Shown here in pieces: positions 15,601-22,574 of a stretch of DNA of 22,574 bases. Source of the DNA: a virus; IMG/VR virus record IMGVR_UViG_3300020478_000075, positions 1 to 22,574 of that record; one strand, given 5' to 3'. How positions within the stretch are numbered: position 1 is the first letter of the stretch; each line of letters starts with the position of its first letter. A model generated the notes under the pieces. The model saw only the letters and a list, made by a program, of their open reading frames with translations. It did not search any database and had not been told where the DNA came from. A program made the translations under genes and the position numbers.

Positions 15601-18600
15601 ACTGGTAGTTATATTCCACCAACACCAACTAAACTTGGAATGTATCCAAAATTTACACCAGAAAAGTATACAGATACAACTTATATTACTGATACTGAAG
15701 TTATTAGAAAACATGACGGATCCATTATAAAAACATATGGAGACGAAAGAGATGATTTAATAATAGAATTAGAAAGAAGAATTTATAATAATATAAAAGC
15801 GTCTTATGATTCTACATTATTAGATATTAATGAATCTACGCCATCAGCATTTACATCAACTGAATTTACATTACAAAATATTAATGACGTTATGGCTGGA
15901 GATTTTTATAAATGGGCTGGTAGAAATAATGTGCAATATCTTACAAATACAACTTTTTCTGAAGGATCACCTTTTACTTACAACTATGCAAGAAGTACTG
16001 ATAGAGTAAACAATCAAAGTTTGCCAGGACATTGGAGAGGAATATACAAATATTTTTATGATACAGATTGTCCACATACTAGACCATGGGAGATATTAGG
16101 CCATTCTGAAAAACCTAGCACGTGGGACGCAACTTATGGTGCGGCACCTTATACGTCAGGTAACACAGTATTATGGGACGCAATAGATTCTCAAACTGGA
16201 AGATATGGAAAATCAGGAATTAAAAGTTATTTGCCTGTTAATGCATCAGGCGAGTTATTAGATCCTATTGCGGCAGGACTTATAGATAATTTTGATATAC
16301 CAGGAAGAAGAGCAGGATGGAAGTTTGGTGATCATGCACCAGCAGAAACGTCTTGGAGAAGGTCATCAGCATATCCATTTACTGTAATGAAAACTTTAGC
16401 ATTAACAAAACCTGCTAAATTTTTCTCAATATATTTTGATACATCAAGGCACACATTAAACTCTGTAGGAAATTTAGTAAGTTCTGAAACAGGAATTCGA
16501 ACACAATTAGCAACAGCAAAATATCATTTAGAAACGTTAACAGATAATACAACTGGCACAACAACAAGGTATACTACTGCAGGATATCAAAATTTTGTTG
16601 TAAATTTCTTAGTTTCAAGAAATTTAGATCCAACAACTTTTTATTATGATAAAATGAAAGCCTTAGATGTACAATTATCTTATAAACTTGGTGGATTTAC
16701 GGATAAAGATAATTTAAAAGTTTTAACAGATTCGGTTTCACCAGGATCAGCATCCGGTTCTAAATTTATTCCAGATGAAAACTATAAAATATTATTTAGA
16801 ACATCAAACCCAGTTGAATCGTTTGAATATTCAGGTGTGTTAATTGAAAAAAATACTGATACTGGTCTTGATGGATCAACATTATTAGGTGGATATAAAG
16901 TTTTAGGTTATAATACTACAAAACCATATTTTAATTTTTATTATCCTGTCGAATCAGCAACACATAACAAAGTTAAAATATCCGGAGTAGAAGTCAAACA
17001 ATATCCAAATTATTCAGAAGATTTGCAAACTGTTCCTTATGGATTTGTATTTGACACGATACAAGAAGTAGTAAACTTTTTATTTGGATATGGACACTAT
17101 TTAGAAAACAGAGGATTTAAATTTAACAAATATTCAAATGAAATTAAAGAAACATTAAATTGGTCAAATGCAGTTAGAGAGTTTTTATTTTGGACAACTC
17201 AAAATTGGTCGCCCGGAAGTGCTATAACTGTATCACCGGGGGCTAATGGATTTGAATTAGATACAAATAATTCAGTTGTAGGAAAAATTAAAAACCTTGC
17301 AGGGGATTATTCAACATTAGATGCAGGTGGAAGAAAAGTAGATATAAGAGATATTTCTATTAAAAGAATTGGAAAAACATTTGATTTAGGAATAAAAGCA
17401 AACGATGTAGGATTGTTTAATATTGAATTAAACACAGTTCAAAAAGAGCATATGCTTTTATTTGATAACTCTACAGTGTTTGCAGATATAATTTATAATC
17501 CACAAACTGGCTTTAGACAACAAAGATTAAAATTAGTAGGATGGAAAACTGGTGGATGGAATGGTGATTATTATGCTCCGGGATTTATATTTGATTCAGC
17601 ACAGGTTAGTTATTGGATAGCAAACACAGATTATAAAATTGGAGATTCAATTGAATACCAAGGTAAATTTTATGTTGCAAAAATAAACCATACTTCAACA
17701 ACAGAATTTGTAACGTCCAATTGGATATTAAAATTAGAAAAACCAGCACCACAATTAATTCCAAACTTTGATTATAAAATTTCACAGTTTAATGATTTTT
17801 ATAGTTTAGAATCAAATAATTTTGATGAATCGCAACAAGAACTTGCACAAAAATTAACTGGATACCAGTCAAGAGACTATTTAGAAAATTTATTTGTTAA
17901 TGATATATCACAATATAAATTTTATCAAGGATATATTAGAGAAAAAGGAACAAAAAATGCTATTGATAGAATATTAAAAGCAAAATACGAAGACCAAGAC
18001 ATTTCTTTAGACTTGTATCCTGAATGGATGATTCGTACAGGAAGATTTGGTAATGTTGATGCGATTGAAAATATACAAATAAGGTTAAAAGATAATGAAA
18101 TTGTAAACAATCCACAAAGTATTGAATTACTTGATTCTTCAAATAGTACTAAATCTTATATAAGAAGTTTAGGAATTCCAAAACAAGACTTTTATCATAC
18201 ACCAGTTGAATATACAGCTAGTACAACTTTTTCACAATATGATTATACGAAAACAGGTGTTGATAGAGATACAGTACAAGTTTATAAAACTGCAGGGTAT
18301 CCACAATTAAAACAAGTTCAACATACGGCATTTAACATTTCAGATCTTCTTAATCTTGATATTGACGGTGTAGAAGCCAATGAGTTAGTTTGGGTTGCAA
18401 ATAAATCAAATAACGATTGGGACGTTCTTAGAATAACAAATGCAGGAGTAAAAATTGCAAATTTAAGATCAATAAACGAATCAACGCAAATGGAAATTAC
18501 TTTTACAGCAGGTCACGGATTGACTGACGCTACATCTACTACGTTAGCTGATTATATTGGAATAGCAGAGGCAGAAGACGAAGCATTAAACGGAGTTTAC

Positions 18601-21600
18601 GAAGTTAAAAATGTAATTGACTATAAAAGAATAGTAGTAGATTATACAGGTAATTTGGCTTTACCTACACTTGATGATGGATCAACAGCAGATAGTTTTG
18701 GAAATGTTTTAAAATTTGTTTCAGTAAGATTAGATTCAATGGACAATGTAAACGATCGTCTAGGCTATGATGTATATAAAGACAGAATTGAGGCATTAGA
18801 AACAGGTGATAAAGTATTTGCAGATGCAGATAGTGACGGATTATGGAGAGTATATGAAAAACAAAATCCATATACACATAAACAATTATTATCACCAGAT
18901 AGTACAACTGCTGATCAGGATTTTGGATGGCAAATTGTTGCAAGAAACGACGGAAGAGCTGTGGTAGTTGCCGCACCAACAGATGGACAAGGTACAATAA
19001 ACTTTTTATTCAGATCAACAGCAACAGCAGGATCGACTTTCTTATCACAAGCATCTTTAACAACCACTGCAGGTGACGATAACACAGGTAAGTTAGGTTA
19101 TTCGTTGTCAATGAGTACAGACGAAAACTTTGTTGTAGCAGGTGCACCTTATACCAATTCTTATGGCTCTGATGGAAGCACAAGATTTTCAGATGCTGGA
19201 TTAATTAAAATATTTGTGTGGCAAGCGACTACGTTTCAATACGGAACATTATCTACAAAACTACCACCAGAAGATCAAGCAAGTCAAAATTTTGGATGGG
19301 CACATAAAATTTGTGAACCGGGAGCAAATTCAGTTAGATCAACACCAACAAAATATTTGTTTGTATCATCTCCAGGGTATAATACAGATACAGGTAGAGT
19401 GTATATGTATGAATGGAGTGTTGGTGACGATGGATCAACATATGATACATGGACACAATGTTTAACAATTGATTCTCAATCACCAGGATCAAACCAACGT
19501 TTTGGACATAGAATTGCCGCAAGTGATACAGCAGATATTCTTGCAATAAGTTCTAAAGCACCTGGAAATGCAGGTAAAGTAGAGATATTTGTAAGAACAT
19601 CATCAAGAAACGATGATAGTGTAAATCATTCATTTAGTTTAGTGCAAACACTTACTGGTGTAACAAGCGATGGATCAACACTTAATACTCAATTTGGTGA
19701 ATCAATAGCAATGAGTAAAGACGGTACAACTTTAATTGTTGGCTGTCCGGGTTATGATGATAGTTCAGCCGCAGACGCAGGAGCAATTTATTATTATAAA
19801 TGGGACGCTGACAACGATTCTACATTAACTTATACTTTACAACAAACGTTAAGTTCACCAGATAAACAAGCATTTGCAAAATTTGGATCATCTGTTGATC
19901 TAAACAACGACGGAACAAGATTAGTTATTGGTGCAGAAAAATTTGCTAATAGTAGAGAAATGAAATTTGATTCAGGTGAAACAACTTTTGATTTACAAGA
20001 CACTGTTGTTGTTGATGAGAATATAGGATCAGGTGGTGCATACACGGCTACAAGGTATAACACAAAATTTGTAATAGATGATAGATTAACTACAACAAGT
20101 GTATCTGCTAATGATGATTTTGGAAGAGGTGTATGTGTAATTGACCAATCAGTGTTTGTAGGAGCACCAGATGATGATGGAAACATTTCTTCAGATGGAA
20201 GTACTAAACTTTCAAACGACGGAACCGTTGCAGTTTTTGACCTTACAACCAATGATGAATATGCATGGAAACAACTTACATATGAAAAACCATTAATTGA
20301 TATTGAAAAGTTAGGAAAAACTTTTGATTTTGATAGCAAGTCTAAAAGAATTAAAGAACATTATAATTTATATGACCCAATTAAAGGAAGAATATTAGGT
20401 GTAGCTGATCGAGAAATTAATTATAAAACACATTGGGATCCAGCACAATATAATAATGGCACAAATCCAAATACTAAAATGTCATGGGGTGAAGAACATA
20501 TTGGAGAAATTTGGTGGGATCTTTCAAAAGTAAAATGGATTTGGTATGAACAAGATACACAAGAATACAAAACAAATAATTGGGGTAAAACTTTTCCAGG
20601 ATCTTCAATTGATATTTGTGAATGGACAGAATCAACATATCTACCGTCACAATGGAGTACTTTAGGTGCTTCAACTGACGGCCCATCTTTAGGAATTACA
20701 GGAGTACCAGTTCATCCTGATGATTCACAGTATACTCAAAGAAGAAAATACAATTCTGACACAGGAGTATTCACAAACTATTATTACTTCTGGGTTAAAA
20801 ATAAATCAAATGTACCAACAACCAGTGTTGTAAAAAGATTTAATACAACGTCATATATTTCAAATATAATATCAAATCCAAGATCGTTTGGATTTAGTTA
20901 TTATGCAGTAACTGATATTAACAAAATAATTTTATGGAATACAAAAAATTTAATTAATGTTGATATTATTTTAAACATTGATACTAAAAATAATACATAT
21001 GATTCTAACGCACATTCAGTATGGAAGTTAATACGAGAAGGTGATGAAGATTATAGACCAGGAACACAAATAGAAACACGTTGGTGGGATTCTTTAATAG
21101 GTAAAAACGCATCTGGAGATGTTGTACCAGATCCTAATCTTGCAGTAAATGAAAAATATGGAAATAATATTAGACCAAGACAAAGTTGGTATACTAATAG
21201 ATATGATGCCTTAAAAGAAATAATTGATTATGCAAATAGTGTATTAAAGAAACAGCAATTAGTAGGAACATTTAGTTTAACTAATTTAAACTCAAAAGAT
21301 CCTGAACCAACTGCTGGAAGTTTAGAATGGGACGCAACAGTTGACACATATGAAGAATTAACATACCTTGATACTAGAGATATATCTGGTCTAACAAATT
21401 ATCTTGTAAAATCAGACAGTAATGCAAATAATTTGTGGGCAATATACCAATGGGACGGATCAGTTTGGTCAAGAACAAAAGTTCAAACATATGATTCTAG
21501 CAGGTATTGGTCATATACGGATTGGTATAAAACAGGTACAGACGAAAATACAAAAATTGACAAACAAGTTACATATGAATATGAATTAGATCAATTAGAT

Positions 21601-22574
21601 TTAGGAATTGACAAATATGTTAAAGTAACTTCAGCAGACACTGGTGGTTGGAAAATATTTAAAAACACAGCCTCTGGTTGGGAAAATTGTGGAACACAAA
21701 ACGGAACTATTAGAATATCAACAAAACTTTATGATTATTCTCAAGATGCAACAGGGTTTGCAGGGCCAGATAATTTTGATGATAACTTCTATGACCAAGA
21801 ACCATCATTAGAAACAAGACATATATTAAAAGCATTAAAAGAAGATTTATTCATAAACCAATTAGCTGTAGAATACAATACTTTATTCTTTACAGGTTTA
21901 AGAAAAGTATTAGAACAACAAACTTATGTTGATTGGATGTTTAAAACTTCGTTTTTAAATGCTAGAAATTCGGTTAGACAGTTAGATCAGAGAAAAACTT
22001 ATACAACAAAAACAGATACTTGGGTTGAAAGTTATATTAACGAAGTTAAACCTTTCCATAGTAAATTAAGAGAATATAAAATAGGTTACCAAGGTACTGA
22101 CACAGAAGATGGAATATTTACAGACTTTGATAATCCACCGTTCTATGATTCAGAAACTGCAAAAATTAGAGGATTAAATGTATCTAAAGATTCTAGTAAA
22201 CTAACTGAATATCCATGGCAGATGTGGTATGACTATCATAAAAAATATGTTTCATCAATTACATTAGTAGATGGAGGTTCTGGATATACAGAAACACCAA
22301 TAGTAACAATTATAGGCGGAACGGTAGAAAGTACAGGACCATTCCAAGTATTAGGTACAAGTAGTTCTGGTAGTACAAGTGGAACGTATGGATATTATTA
22401 TCCATTGTTTACAGATCAAGAACAAGCAAAAATATATGACACACAAAATAATAGTGGATCGGGTGTCGCAACATCATACACATTTACTGAATACTCTGGT
22501 AGAACTTTTTATATGCCTGCAAGTACAGTAAACACAGGACAAACTCTTAAATCGGGTGAATTTAAAATGTACAC
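12616..22574 (+). CDS. 7: Giant baseplate wedge protein, gp7-like, C-terminus outside window
   Basis: An open frame of 3,319 codons from ATG at 12616 to the window edge; I read every codon and found no stop. AGGA at 12607-12610 and the TAATG overlap with gp6 support the start. T4 gp7, which starts wedge assembly and bridges gp6, gp8, gp10 and gp53, has 1,032 residues. The identification rests on position after gp6 and on stretches known from gp7-like proteins of marine T4-like phages: LPAFYR near the N-terminus, HDGS, YGDERDDLIIELERRIYNNI (from about 1041), LPGHWRGIYKYFYDTD (1136-1151), LGKTFDFD (near 2570), VKPFHSKLREYKIGY. Added modules are a cupredoxin-like domain (about 208-295), a CBM5/12-like motif (1664-1710), a seven-repeat propeller (about 2090-2560) and a Gly-rich module at the visible end (from about 3214). 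It might include functions that are separate genes in T4. The true length is unknown. Confidence 0.8.
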   Translation, partial: MADNPTSPLTNQEVVKQGNNELRRTVQHLPAFYRTDANERFLGSTLDPLVQKGSLERIDGYIGRQDAYTRKITDRYVGATNRDRFAYQLEPTVTYTDKDTTSVNPEDQVKFTGTYDDYISQIKYFGGVVDNHDRLNKEIVYSWNPAIDYDKLINYREYYWVPEGPNPIEIDSVGPSAVSEYKVEVWPDDGSSAKAWNLPHRENERNPILTLYRGNTYKFNVDAKGHPLWIMTEPYKDSVAADGSTSTIYSTGVTNNGTDGGTVTFTVPTGAPDTLYYQCGNHDSMYGTLYIRTISTTDKLDPDKDIIGVKNYSLRTLDLSNGMKIKFKDSILGGASTYKGKQYYVEGVGDAITLTNVEDLITPESYATETQIPYDSAVYDSRPYSTAFYRPETLDYITIKRDSIDKNPWSRYNRWFHRDVIERTGEITGEKKVLDETDRAKRPILEFDSGLELYNHGNVSKGSVALFDTVTTDAFSNVVNSTGYIIDGISLADGMKVIFSADTDPTVKNKVYVVNFVTAGDSTLSIALTEDTNGSPVDRESIFVELGTSNQGKTFYYNNTTKVWTASQEKTKVNQQPLFKMFDDSHISFDDATTYPNSTFKGAKVFEFATSDSATKDTVLGIKVKYNTINNVGDIVFESDHTSGSFTYNSGTTIVTKKLAEGHLHYTTSSTTHNSKGAWIKRSSESKQRVIRTFIADETEKQLFQVDFYKESAALTDLEISVSVNGIRKNLTTDYTLVNGTVNKYVKFVKELSVNDQVKITGYSSAKKVANKGIYEVPKNLETNALNKTIGTYTFGQILNHVQDMFERNIEVTGVIPGVSNLRDKPDARLKGGTILQHQSSLLPAVFSLIDQNANVITALDYCNKKYEEWYNSFLTHAVGTAYEGVASDRVDEILESMNQGKNSSFPFYYEDMAGFGENVSIRTYTVPDASQTEYAIDSQFSITTSSNRAVYVYLNDVLLNLGTDYTFSTDDDTVNITATLAEGDTIKIRDYPDTTGSYIPPTPTKLGMYPKFTPEKYTDTTYITDTEVIRKHDGSIIKTYGDERDDLIIELERRIYNNIKASYDSTLLDINESTPSAFTSTEFTLQNINDVMAGDFYKWAGRNNVQYLTNTTFSEGSPFTYNYARSTDRVNNQSLPGHWRGIYKYFYDTDCPHTRPWEILGHSEKPSTWDATYGAAPYTSGNTVLWDAIDSQTGRYGKSGIKSYLPVNASGELLDPIAAGLIDNFDIPGRRAGWKFGDHAPAETSWRRSSAYPFTVMKTLALTKPAKFFSIYFDTSRHTLNSVGNLVSSETGIRTQLATAKYHLETLTDNTTGTTTRYTTAGYQNFVVNFLVSRNLDPTTFYYDKMKALDVQLSYKLGGFTDKDNLKVLTDSVSPGSASGSKFIPDENYKILFRTSNPVESFEYSGVLIEKNTDTGLDGSTLLGGYKVLGYNTTKPYFNFYYPVESATHNKVKISGVEVKQYPNYSEDLQTVPYGFVFDTIQEVVNFLFGYGHYLENRGFKFNKYSNEIKETLNWSNAVREFLFWTTQNWSPGSAITVSPGANGFELDTNNSVVGKIKNLAGDYSTLDAGGRKVDIRDISIKRIGKTFDLGIKANDVGLFNIELNTVQKEHMLLFDNSTVFADIIYNPQTGFRQQRLKLVGWKTGGWNGDYYAPGFIFDSAQVSYWIANTDYKIGDSIEYQGKFYVAKINHTSTTEFVTSNWILKLEKPAPQLIPNFDYKISQFNDFYSLESNNFDESQQELAQKLTGYQSRDYLENLFVNDISQYKFYQGYIREKGTKNAIDRILKAKYEDQDISLDLYPEWMIRTGRFGNVDAIENIQIRLKDNEIVNNPQSIELLDSSNSTKSYIRSLGIPKQDFYHTPVEYTASTTFSQYDYTKTGVDRDTVQVYKTAGYPQLKQVQHTAFNISDLLNLDIDGVEANELVWVANKSNNDWDVLRITNAGVKIANLRSINESTQMEITFTAGHGLTDATSTTLADYIGIAEAEDEALNGVYEVKNVIDYKRIVVDYTGNLALPTLDDGSTADSFGNVLKFVSVRLDSMDNVNDRLGYDVYKDRIEALETGDKVFADADSDGLWRVYEKQNPYTHKQLLSPDSTTADQDFGWQIVARNDGRAVVVAAPTDGQGTINFLFRSTATAGSTFLSQASLTTTAGDDNTGKLGYSLSMSTDENFVVAGAPYTNSYGSDGSTRFSDAGLIKIFVWQATTFQYGTLSTKLPPEDQASQNFGWAHKICEPGANSVRSTPTKYLFVSSPGYNTDTGRVYMYEWSVGDDGSTYDTWTQCLTIDSQSPGSNQRFGHRIAASDTADILAISSKAPGNAGKVEIFVRTSSRNDDSVNHSFSLVQTLTGVTSDGSTLNTQFGESIAMSKDGTTLIVGCPGYDDSSAADAGAIYYYKWDADNDSTLTYTLQQTLSSPDKQAFAKFGSSVDLNNDGTRLVIGAEKFANSREMKFDSGETTFDLQDTVVVDENIGSGGAYTATRYNTKFVIDDRLTTTSVSANDDFGRGVCVIDQSVFVGAPDDDGNISSDGSTKLSNDGTVAVFDLTTNDEYAWKQLTYEKPLIDIEKLGKTFDFDSKSKRIKEHYNLYDPIKGRILGVADREINYKTHWDPAQYNNGTNPNTKMSWGEEHIGEIWWDLSKVKWIWYEQDTQEYKTNNWGKTFPGSSIDICEWTESTYLPSQWSTLGASTDGPSLGITGVPVHPDDSQYTQRRKYNSDTGVFTNYYYFWVKNKSNVPTTSVVKRFNTTSYISNIISNPRSFGFSYYAVTDINKIILWNTKNLINVDIILNIDTKNNTYDSNAHSVWKLIREGDEDYRPGTQIETRWWDSLIGKNASGDVVPDPNLAVNEKYGNNIRPRQSWYTNRYDALKEIIDYANSVLKKQQLVGTFSLTNLNSKDPEPTAGSLEWDATVDTYEELTYLDTRDISGLTNYLVKSDSNANNLWAIYQWDGSVWSRTKVQTYDSSRYWSYTDWYKTGTDENTKIDKQVTYEYELDQLDLGIDKYVKVTSADTGGWKIFKNTASGWENCGTQNGTIRISTKLYDYSQDATGFAGPDNFDDNFYDQEPSLETRHILKALKEDLFINQLAVEYNTLFFTGLRKVLEQQTYVDWMFKTSFLNARNSVRQLDQRKTYTTKTDTWVESYINEVKPFHSKLREYKIGYQGTDTEDGIFTDFDNPPFYDSETAKIRGLNVSKDSSKLTEYPWQMWYDYHKKYVSSITLVDGGSGYTETPIVTIIGGTVESTGPFQVLGTSSSGSTSGTYGYYYPLFTDQEQAKIYDTQNNSGSGVATSYTFTEYSGRTFYMPASTVNTGQTLKSGEFKMY
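13237..13500 (+). other. Cupredoxin-like module within the gp7-like protein
   Basis: Residues 208-295 of the gp7-like protein read LYRGNTYKFNVDAKGHPLWI, then a Gly/Thr-rich loop, TVTFTVPTGAPDTLYYQCGN and HDSMYGTLYI. This is the strand order of plastocyanin-like cupredoxins. His226, Cys279, His282 and Met285 occupy the places of the type I copper ligands (Cys-x2-His-x2-Met at the C-terminal loop). Similar CxxHxxM stretches are frequent in marine phage structural proteins. Whether copper is bound is unknown. Confidence 0.6.
17605..17745 (+). other. CBM5/12-like carbohydrate-binding motif within the gp7-like protein
   Basis: Residues 1664-1710 have the spacing of the small chitin-binding modules: a Trp at 1667, DYKIGDSIEYQGKFYVAK, and a second Trp at 1703 (NWILKLEKP). 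In the family, the aromatic residues Trp-Tyr-Trp line the sugar-binding surface. The match is to a short, common pattern (W, YxxGDxVxYxGxxY, W), so it may be only a structural small beta-domain in this protein. Confidence 0.45.
18913..20280 (+). repeat. Seven FG-GAP-like protein repeats forming a probable beta-propeller in the gp7-like protein
   Basis: Seven degenerate repeats of 57-79 residues follow the pattern FGxxI....DG..LVVGAP....G.VYVY.W. The FG (or LG) dipeptide starts at 18922, 19093, 19291, 19501, 19693, 19882 and 20119. The best repeats read FGESIAMSKDGTTLIVGCPG and FGSSVDLNNDGTRLVIGAEK. This is the integrin-alpha type of seven-bladed propeller. The strand before the first FG (GLWRVYEKQNPYTHKQL) resembles the last strand of repeat seven (VAVFDLTTNDEYAWKQL), as expected when the ring is closed by N- and C-terminal strands of one blade. 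Repeats diverge at DNA level. Confidence 0.75.

Noticed and set aside
15907-15914. TATAAATG, one base from the late promoter box
   Set aside because: It is inside the gp7-like coding region, no gene starts nearby, and the sequence encodes FYKW of the protein. A seven-of-eight match is expected by chance in such AT-rich DNA.
10714-19546. Other minus-strand frames of 60-110 codons and a plus-strand frame at 19214-19465
   Set aside because: All overlap gp6 or the gp7-like gene completely, show low-complexity translations and have no family resemblance; they are shadows of long AT-rich genes.
19830-20339. 169-codon minus-strand open frame opposite the gp7-like gene
   Set aside because: It lies entirely antisense to the propeller repeats, has a Ser/Val-rich composition typical of reversed coding sequence and no ribosome site or promoter.

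Overview
This window is part of the genome of a T4-like contractile-tailed bacteriophage (myovirus). It carries recognisable T4-type DNA-metabolism genes (46, 47), the late sigma factor gene (55) and a long baseplate operon (48-like, 53, hub, 5, 25, 6, 7-like), with almost no space between genes. The protein sequences resemble the marine T4-like phages of cyanobacteria and SAR11 bacteria more than T4 itself. Signs of this are the spike protein without lysozyme, the very large gp6 and gp7, and the repeated modules common in marine phage structural proteins. The strong AT bias, with AGA as the main arginine codon and A/T at third positions, fits an AT-rich marine host such as a Pelagibacter relative. 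The host is inferred, not shown.

Layout. Positions 1-2556 are on the minus strand: late sigma factor gp55 (2556-1576), recombination nuclease gp47 (1572-553) and the start of its ATPase partner gp46 (566 to the window edge). Positions 2557-2693 are a divergent control region with three short palindromes and a T4-type late promoter (TATAAATA). From 2694 to the right edge everything is on the plus strand and is baseplate or tail: gp48-like tube cap, gp53 wedge protein, a 797-residue hub candidate, gp5-like spike, gp25 wedge protein, a second late promoter, gp6, and one uninterrupted reading frame from 12616 to the window end (at least 3,319 codons) that is the gp7-like wedge protein. Apart from the divergent region, the only intergenic space is 43 bases before gp6. 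No tRNA, insertion sequence, CRISPR array or clear terminator was seen.

How it works together. gp46/gp47 process DNA ends for recombination-dependent replication. gp55 directs host RNA polymerase to TATAAATA late promoters, two of which lie here in front of the baseplate genes. The structural genes encode the hub and spike (hub candidate, gp5), the tube junction (gp48-like) and the wedges (gp53, gp25, gp6, gp7) of the baseplate.

The most unusual part is the gp7-like protein. It is at least three times the length of T4 gp7. It carries a cupredoxin-like module with a full set of candidate copper ligands, a carbohydrate-binding (CBM5/12)-like motif, a seven-repeat FG-GAP-like beta-propeller, and at its visible end a glycine-rich module typical of marine phage structural proteins. 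The spike protein ends in a self-cleaving intramolecular chaperone domain (peptidase S74 type). Together they suggest a baseplate that has gained surface-binding functions, but binding itself is inference.
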